A stretch of DNA of 64,000 nucleotides from Clavelina lepadiformis (Eukaryota > Chordata > Ascidiacea > Aplousobranchia > Clavelinidae): the NCBI RefSeq assembly GCF_947623445.1, contig NC_135243.1, positions 18,484,479-18,548,478 on the forward strand, in the 5' to 3' direction. Position 1 is the first letter of the stretch. The number at the start of each line of letters is the position of its first letter. The position numbers and the translations under genes were made by a program. Below are positions 60,501 to 64,000 of the stretch, piece by piece. The notes under the pieces were generated by a model. It ran no database searches. It was not told the origin of the DNA and worked only from the letters and a program-made list of their open reading frames with translations.

Positions 60501-63201
60501 GGTGACTTGCTTTTGTAACTACACATATTATAAATCTAATACACACAACACACCACCTTGCAGTCACACCACTCTTTGGTGCAGCCAAATGAGAAGCAGA
60601 GGTATTTGTTGTCATGCCTATACAATCATAAAAAAGGCAAATAAGCTAGTCTTAGCCAATAACTCAAGTTTAACAAATTCTCCAGAACAAAACTATATAA
60701 TCCAAAGTATAATAAATAATTATACTAGTTAAAACTTAGGCTTTATGTTAATCAAGTCACAATTTCTCTGAGAATAAAAAACATACAAAACTGATAAATT
60801 GATTAATTGAAGACCTGTCTGAACAGCTTCTTTGGGCTGCGACAATGAAGATAATAATCCTTCTAATTCTGAAGGCCTATTCAAATCAGTGTCGTTAAGA
60901 GTTTCTTTGCATTGTAGAGGTGAAAATAATAATTCCTCTAAAGCAGAAGCACGACTGTTCAAATGGTTGTCTTTCACAAATTCATCCAGATTTTTTAATT
61001 CCATGTCAAGGTCAGACTTTACATCATGTGCTGAAAGGAGACCTGAAAAAAACATTTATAATTAATAATTAATAACTTACAAATAATATGTCAGGATAAT
61101 TCAAATGAAAAGTATTATAGCAAGTTAATAAAAGCTTAAAGCTCTGGAATGCATGAGATTAAGTAATATATATATATACCAATTAGGATACAGCTGTTTT
61201 CAGCAGATAAATCTTGTTTCATAAATTTGTACTTGTATTTAAGAAGTGGTGCACTAAAAAGAAAATAGAAAAACTGAATTTTGGTCTACAAACACTGATT
61301 GCAAAAATTGAAAATAAAACGGTATCATGTAATAACTAAAACATATTCTATAAAACTGAAATATAACAACTGTTTCACTTTATAAATTATGCAGGAAATT
61401 GCAGTATGTCTGTAGTTCTGTACCATAAAATACTGGCCAGAAATTTAGCTTCTTTAAATACTCATCATAGAAATAATAATGTATAGTATAATTTCACATA
61501 AAGATGTAGTACAAGTCGGTGAACTCACACTGAAAGTGCCATCCTAATACAACCAGTCAATGATCCATTTTTGTAATAGATTTTGTGAAATGTTTCTGCC
61601 ACCTTACGTGGAACAACTCCAAACTCAACTGCCAAAGGTTTTATTTTATTACAAAAAATGTATTTCATGTAAAGATTCTATGTCAGTAAGAAGTCATGAC
61701 AAATCATTTAGAAACTTTGTTTACCGTGTGGTACAGGCTTCTGGGCAGCAGGAGAAATTGGTACTGGCTTCTTGCTTGTGGTTTTGGATAAAACAATATT
61801 TTTTGCAGGATATTTGACTCGACTTGATGCATTTGATTGAATCTGCAAGGAGCAAATACTTTTAAACATTGAAAACAAAATAAACTGATAAATTAAAGGA
61901 AACAAGTAGGTATGTGCTAAAATAAGGAAAGGAATTTGTTACGACATAAATAATATGTTTTGATAATTGTGCTAATGTAAATCTGCTAACTTTGCTCATT
62001 TCTCTTAATCAAAATACCGGACAAGCAAGGAATGCTTAAATCTATCACCTTGCTCACAACTGACAGAAACCCACACATTTTTGGCTAATAGAAAGTTATT
62101 AAGACTTTCCATTAGTCAAATTATTAAATTGTAACATTGTCTATTATCATTAAAATTGGCCTAAATCTATAAATCCAGACTGAAAGCTGACCAGAAATAA
62201 GCACCCAACTTGCTTGCTACAGCATTGGCCATAAACCCTTTTCACAACCAATTCATAATTTTCAAAAGTGTTGGAAAATGCACACATGGAGAACACTGGA
62301 GAGGTTAAAGTTTTGCATTATTGCATGAGCAAGTTTGATCTATTTACCTTATATTAAAAACATTTTGTTTGAATGATAACACAGCATTATTCCTCGGCTT
62401 ATTTATCGAACGGAAAGCTTTAAAAATGAAGTGGTTCAGATTAATGGTTCTAGATTTCATCATTTTGCAAAAACTTATATTTATGAAATGATGGATTTAG
62501 AATAGTCTATCACTCTATCAATGTTTGAAAATCAAGATGAAAGCTTTAGTAATTTGTGGAAAATAAATACGTCAAAATCCATCTTCTGAAATGCACTACT
62601 ATTGACAAACATGTGGGTCTTGGATTGTCTGCTTATTACTAAATAATATTAACTAAATCTGAAAATATACCTTAAGTTTGTTTTTCGTAATTGCTGGTAT
62701 GCTGGTGACTAAGTTTCCTACAGGTTTGCCGGCTAGTAACAGAAAAAATTACAATATTAAAAAATATAAAACAAAAAACAAACAGTAACTTTCATTACGG
62801 ATCTATAGTAATTCCCATTGAAACTATTCTAACTTTTTTCACCTGTTGATGAAGAATTATTTGTGGTCATACTATGCTTTCTGCCATTATTTGGAGAAGG
62901 CAGGTCCTAAATAAAACATGGTTTACATTTAGTCTGATATCTAACTGTAATGACAATAAACAATGCAGCATAAACAACAGGAATTCTAATTTACTTGAGA
63001 ATTTGCAACTCGAACACAAGTAACAATAGGCTGCAGCGGAGTCTGGGATGTAACTGGTTCAACGTTTTTGACATTCGCTGCAACTGACTGCAGTTTAAAT
63101 GTTGGAAGGTGTTGTGGTAAAACTGCTGTTACCATCCGTGCTTTGGACACTGTGTGAGCAGATGATGTACATGGAGTGGATTTCAATGTTACTGTCATTA
63201 C
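56899..63201 (-). CDS. Multi-exon C2H2/C2HC zinc-finger protein gene
   Basis: A minus-strand gene with about 17 coding exons: 62995-63201, 62843-62906, 62671-62732, 61725-61842, 61529-61628, 61180-61253, 60787-61042, 60189-60263, 59889-60010, 59636-59704, 59319-59425, 58969-59172, 58555-58769, 58257-58380, 58036-58161, 57713-57916, 56899-57525. Each junction keeps GT/AG and reading phase. The predicted protein is about 916 residues from the Met at 63,198. Zinc fingers lie at about 321-343, 432-453, 461-483 (C2HC), 530-550, 558-580 and 676-696 (C2HC). The first 300 residues are Ser/Thr/Pro-rich or helical and the last 208 are polar and acidic. It is probably a nuclear DNA- or RNA-binding protein; I do not recognise the family. 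The exon 12 to 13 step is uncertain and upstream exons may exist. Confidence 0.8.
57713..57916 (-). CDS. Zinc-finger gene, exon 16 (zinc finger 6)
   Basis: 204-nt exon with acceptor AAATTCCCAG and donor GTAATA; phase 0 to 0. A Lys/Thr-rich linker precedes finger 6, a C-X2-C-X12-H-X3-C type (CRTCNSAFLDKGTFDDHKLE then C). Confidence 0.86.
58036..58161 (-). CDS. Zinc-finger gene, exon 15
   Basis: 126-nt exon with acceptor CCATTTACAG and donor GTACAA; phase 0 to 0. It encodes 42 residues, acidic and aromatic (KIEEIVRQKFHF to DLNDHE), with no motif I recognise. Confidence 0.83.
58257..58380 (-). CDS. Zinc-finger gene, exon 14 (zinc finger 5)
   Basis: 124-nt exon with acceptor TACGTGCAG and donor GTAATT; phase 2 to 0. 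The split Arg codon completes the linker and leads straight into finger 5 (C-X2-C-X12-H-X5-H), so fingers 4 and 5 form a tandem pair interrupted by an intron. Confidence 0.86.
58555..58769 (-). CDS. Zinc-finger gene, exon 13 (zinc finger 4)
   Basis: 215-nt exon with acceptor ATTTTCCAG and donor GTCAGT; phase 0 to 2. It encodes finger 4 (C-X2-C-X12-H-X3-H) followed by VGDYPYR, which resembles the TGEKPYK linker of tandem fingers. The open frame extends upstream to a second possible acceptor at 58,833 (GATACAG). This exon and the next three contain no Met in frame, so they must be spliced to something upstream. Confidence 0.82.
58958..58963 (-). terminator. Possible internal poly(A) signal overlapping the exon 12 stop
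   Basis: AATAAA on the minus strand starts in the last base of the in-frame TGA. It could serve a short isoform by polyadenylation within the gene. The site lies about 190 bp before the next coding exon. Confidence 0.5.
58963..59172 (-). CDS. Zinc-finger gene, exon 12 (fingers 2 and 3; possible alternative 3' end)
   Basis: Acceptor CCATTTGCAG, phase 0. It encodes finger 2 (C-X2-C-X13-H-X3-H) and finger 3 (C-X2-C-X12-H-X5-C). The frame ends in …NCDMV and a TGA at 58,963-58,965 that overlaps AATAAA. If transcripts end here the protein is 486 residues. In the long form the exon would stop at 58,969, just before GTTTGA, a non-ideal donor, which keeps both fingers and joins exon 13 in phase 0. 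Confidence 0.78.
   Translation of the reverse strand: MVALLDTSKRRIFKCYICNQVNIAGEDCFLKHLWSHGALFNHSCAWCGLKFEDATMMQLHITKKNCDMV
59319..59425 (-). CDS. Zinc-finger gene, exon 11
   Basis: 107-nt exon with acceptor TTTTCCATAG and donor GTAATA; phase 1 to 0. It encodes a basic region (VKRKNEPENSKRVIMRKKPP) and then an amphipathic ALLHQSFQS segment. Confidence 0.8.
59636..59704 (-). CDS. Zinc-finger gene, exon 10
   Basis: 69-nt exon with acceptor TTCATTTCTAG and donor GTATTT; phase 1 to 1, so skipping it would keep the frame. It encodes a Ser/Thr/Lys-rich linker. Confidence 0.75.
59889..60010 (-). CDS. Zinc-finger gene, exon 9 (zinc finger 1)
   Basis: 122-nt exon with acceptor ATATTTCACAG and donor GTATTC; phase 2 to 1. 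It encodes a C-X2-C-X12-H-X5-H finger (WWCKACNKMFGKRYHYERHC and onward), followed by a Lys-rich stretch that may be a nuclear localisation signal. The X5 between histidines resembles U1C/matrin-type fingers, which can bind RNA. Confidence 0.88.
60189..60263 (-). CDS. Zinc-finger gene, exon 8
   Basis: 75-nt exon with acceptor TTTCTACAG and donor GTGAGT; phase 2 to 2. It encodes RIEHNEATPSPQPRCHRQ and KTNKVK, a basic linker directly before the first zinc finger. Two frames are open; this one is required to read the finger. Confidence 0.78.
60264..60786 (-). other. 523-bp intron of the zinc-finger gene
   Basis: Between exons 7 and 8. AT-rich; a 76-codon plus-strand open frame here has no protein-like features. 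I see no RNA gene or repeat in it. Confidence 0.6.
60787..61042 (-). CDS. Zinc-finger gene, exon 7
   Basis: 256-nt exon with acceptor TTTTTTTCAG and donor GTATGT; phase 1 to 2. A nearer GTCTTC could be a donor but gives the wrong phase for the zinc finger downstream. It encodes an acidic, leucine-rich helical region with two similar motifs, ALEELLFSPLQCKE and ELEGLLSSLSQPKE, an internal repeat about 28 residues apart. Confidence 0.8.
61180..61253 (-). CDS. Zinc-finger gene, exon 6
   Basis: 74-nt exon with acceptor TTTTTAG and a donor within a TA repeat (GTATATATAT); phase 2 to 1. It encodes APLLKYKYKFMKQDLSAENS and CILI, continuing the putative helical domain of exon 5. Confidence 0.8.
61529..61628 (-). 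CDS. Zinc-finger gene, exon 5
   Basis: 100-nt exon with acceptor CTTTGGCAG and donor GTGAGT; phase 1 to 2. Using the alternative GT two bases upstream would lead to a stop in the next exon, so this donor is chosen. It encodes VEFGVVPRKVAETFHKIYYK and onward to IRMALS, which with exon 6 looks like a compact helical domain I do not recognise. Confidence 0.8.
61725..61842 (-). CDS. Zinc-finger gene, exon 4
   Basis: 118-nt exon with acceptor CTCCTTGCAG and donor GTAAAC; phase 0 to 1. It encodes a basic, Ser/Pro-rich stretch (…KKPVPISPAAQKPVPH) without a domain. Confidence 0.82.
62671..62732 (-). CDS. Zinc-finger gene, exon 3
   Basis: 62-nt exon with acceptor TTACTAG and donor GTATAT; phase 1 to 0. 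It encodes AGKPVGNLVTSIPAITKNKL plus K. The following intron, 61,843-62,670, is the longest in the gene (828 bp), and I found nothing recognisable in it. Confidence 0.78.
62843..62906 (-). CDS. Zinc-finger gene, exon 2
   Basis: 64-nt exon with acceptor TTATTTAG and donor GTGAAA; it enters in phase 0 and leaves in phase 1. It encodes DLPSPNNGRKHSM followed by an Asn/Ser/Thr stretch, a low-complexity linker. Confidence 0.78.
62995..63201 (-). CDS. Zinc-finger gene, exon 1 of those seen
   Basis: Acceptor TATTTTCAG precedes GTA ATG ACA; donor GTAAAT follows. The exon starts and ends in phase 0. A Met is the second codon (63,198), so translation may begin here behind a 5' UTR intron, or the exon may be internal. 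The 68 residues are Thr/Val/Pro-rich with no domain. Confidence 0.75.
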
Positions 63202-64000
63202 CTGAAAATACCCATAAGATATTTACGCTACAAGCTTTCATTGCTATGTTAATTTAATTAATAGTCATAAAACAGAGTTCCAGTGAAATATTTTTGAAAT
63301 GTAATTCCAACAATTTTCATCTAATGACCACATTTCACATTCAACAAATTCCATAAGTTGTAAAGTTCAGTAAATATACCATAACGAAATGACCCAATAC
63401 TATCTTATCAAAAACAATCTAAAACATATCATCAGCTCCGCAATACTCCTGAGTTTGCAAAATTGCAACTTTACAGAAAAGTAGATTTTGGCCTAAATTT
63501 GATCAAAATTCAACTGATGTTTCAATCACTTTGTTATATGATTGTTGTGATCACGAAAGTATGCGAAAACTTTTCAAAATTTTGCAATGGTGGTGACTTA
63601 GTTGGACTGCTGCTTGTGGGCATTTTAACAGATTTGTAAAATTGATGAAGGAATTTTTAAACTTTTTGAAAAGTTTCCACACAATGTAGATTCGTGAGAC
63701 ACTTTTCATTCGAATATTGGTACTGTATATTAAAGTTTGCTGGTGTTTTGGGAAGATTGTTGTCTTGGATAAAAAACGTTTGGCTAAGTTTTACATAACA
63801 GTAGCTTCAACAATTTAATACACTATTTTGTGTGGCAACAATTACTAACTAGAATTGTGTTTCATAGCAATGTACAAAAGTAGAAAAGATCAGATTTGTG
63901 CTTTTGTGTTTTCTGTTGCTTTAGCTAATTATATCGCAAAGCACCAAAGAATATGCGGGTGATAGTAATTCCAAAAATGCAACTTCGTGACTATGGCAGA
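63202..64000. other. Unassigned sequence upstream of the zinc-finger exons
   Basis: Probably a 5' intron and/or the promoter region of the zinc-finger gene. A possible start exon on the minus strand opens at the ATG of 63,621-63,623 (AAAATGCCC context) and reads MPTSSSPTKSPPLQNFEK before a stop further on. Its composition matches the Ser/Pro-rich exon 1, but no good donor in the right phase is visible. Nothing else recognised. Confidence 0.4.

Noticed and set aside
60815-60821. Alternative donor GTCTTC for exon 7
   Set aside because: It would leave in phase 1 and read exons 8 and 9 in a frame that destroys zinc finger 1. GTATGT at 60,781-60,786 is a better consensus and keeps the finger.
56899-63201. 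Zinc-finger gene as TFIIIA, the 5S transcription factor
   Set aside because: Its position next to 5S genes is tempting, but TFIIIA has nine closely spaced C2H2 fingers. This protein has six scattered fingers, two of them C2HC, with long linkers and different N- and C-terminal regions.
56160-64000. tRNA genes or other Pol III genes in the flank
   Set aside because: Scanning both strands by eye for a B box (GGTTCGANNCC) and matching A box found none.

Overview
The window is eukaryotic and almost certainly from an invertebrate animal. Bases 1 to about 56,160 are one uninterrupted head-to-tail tandem array of 5S ribosomal RNA genes, all on the minus strand. The remaining 7.8 kb is ordinary AT-rich, intron-rich DNA. 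The lineage cannot be named from sequence alone. The animal call rests on the 5S internal promoter, a TATA-like box near -31 of each 5S gene, and the neighbouring C2H2 zinc-finger gene with its short introns.

Array (1-56,160). The monomer is about 229-230 bp: a 118-nt 5S gene plus about 111 bp of spacer. I estimate about 245 copies. Each standard gene has the RNA polymerase III internal control region, a T4 terminator just after the 3' end and a TATAAT upstream. Copies are not identical. At least 25 lack 8-10 nt of the helix III/loop C region, in three related forms (110 or 108 nt). Other families change helix I, helix II, helix III or the internal promoter. Variants recur at fixed long distances, which reveals nested higher-order repeats of 8 monomers (1,828 bp), 5 monomers (1,148 bp), 3 monomers (680 and 690 bp), 15 monomers (about 3.4 kb, in several independent blocks), about 40 monomers (9.15 kb) and 44 monomers (10,059 bp). 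This is the pattern expected of unequal crossing-over and conversion. Copies near the right edge are more divergent, include a chimeric deletion and a sub-family with a disrupted helix II, and the last copy fades into unique DNA at about 56,160.

Right flank (56,160-64,000). A short gene-free stretch is followed by a minus-strand multi-exon gene of about 17 coding exons (63,201 to 56,899). The exons join in frame at every junction except one uncertain step. The gene encodes a protein of about 916 residues with six scattered C2H2/C2HC zinc fingers and a long acidic/serine-rich C-terminus. Exon 12 runs into a stop that overlaps an AATAAA signal, so a 486-residue short isoform is possible. The gene is transcribed towards the array, in the same direction as the 5S genes. 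I see no mobile element, CRISPR array or tRNA gene.
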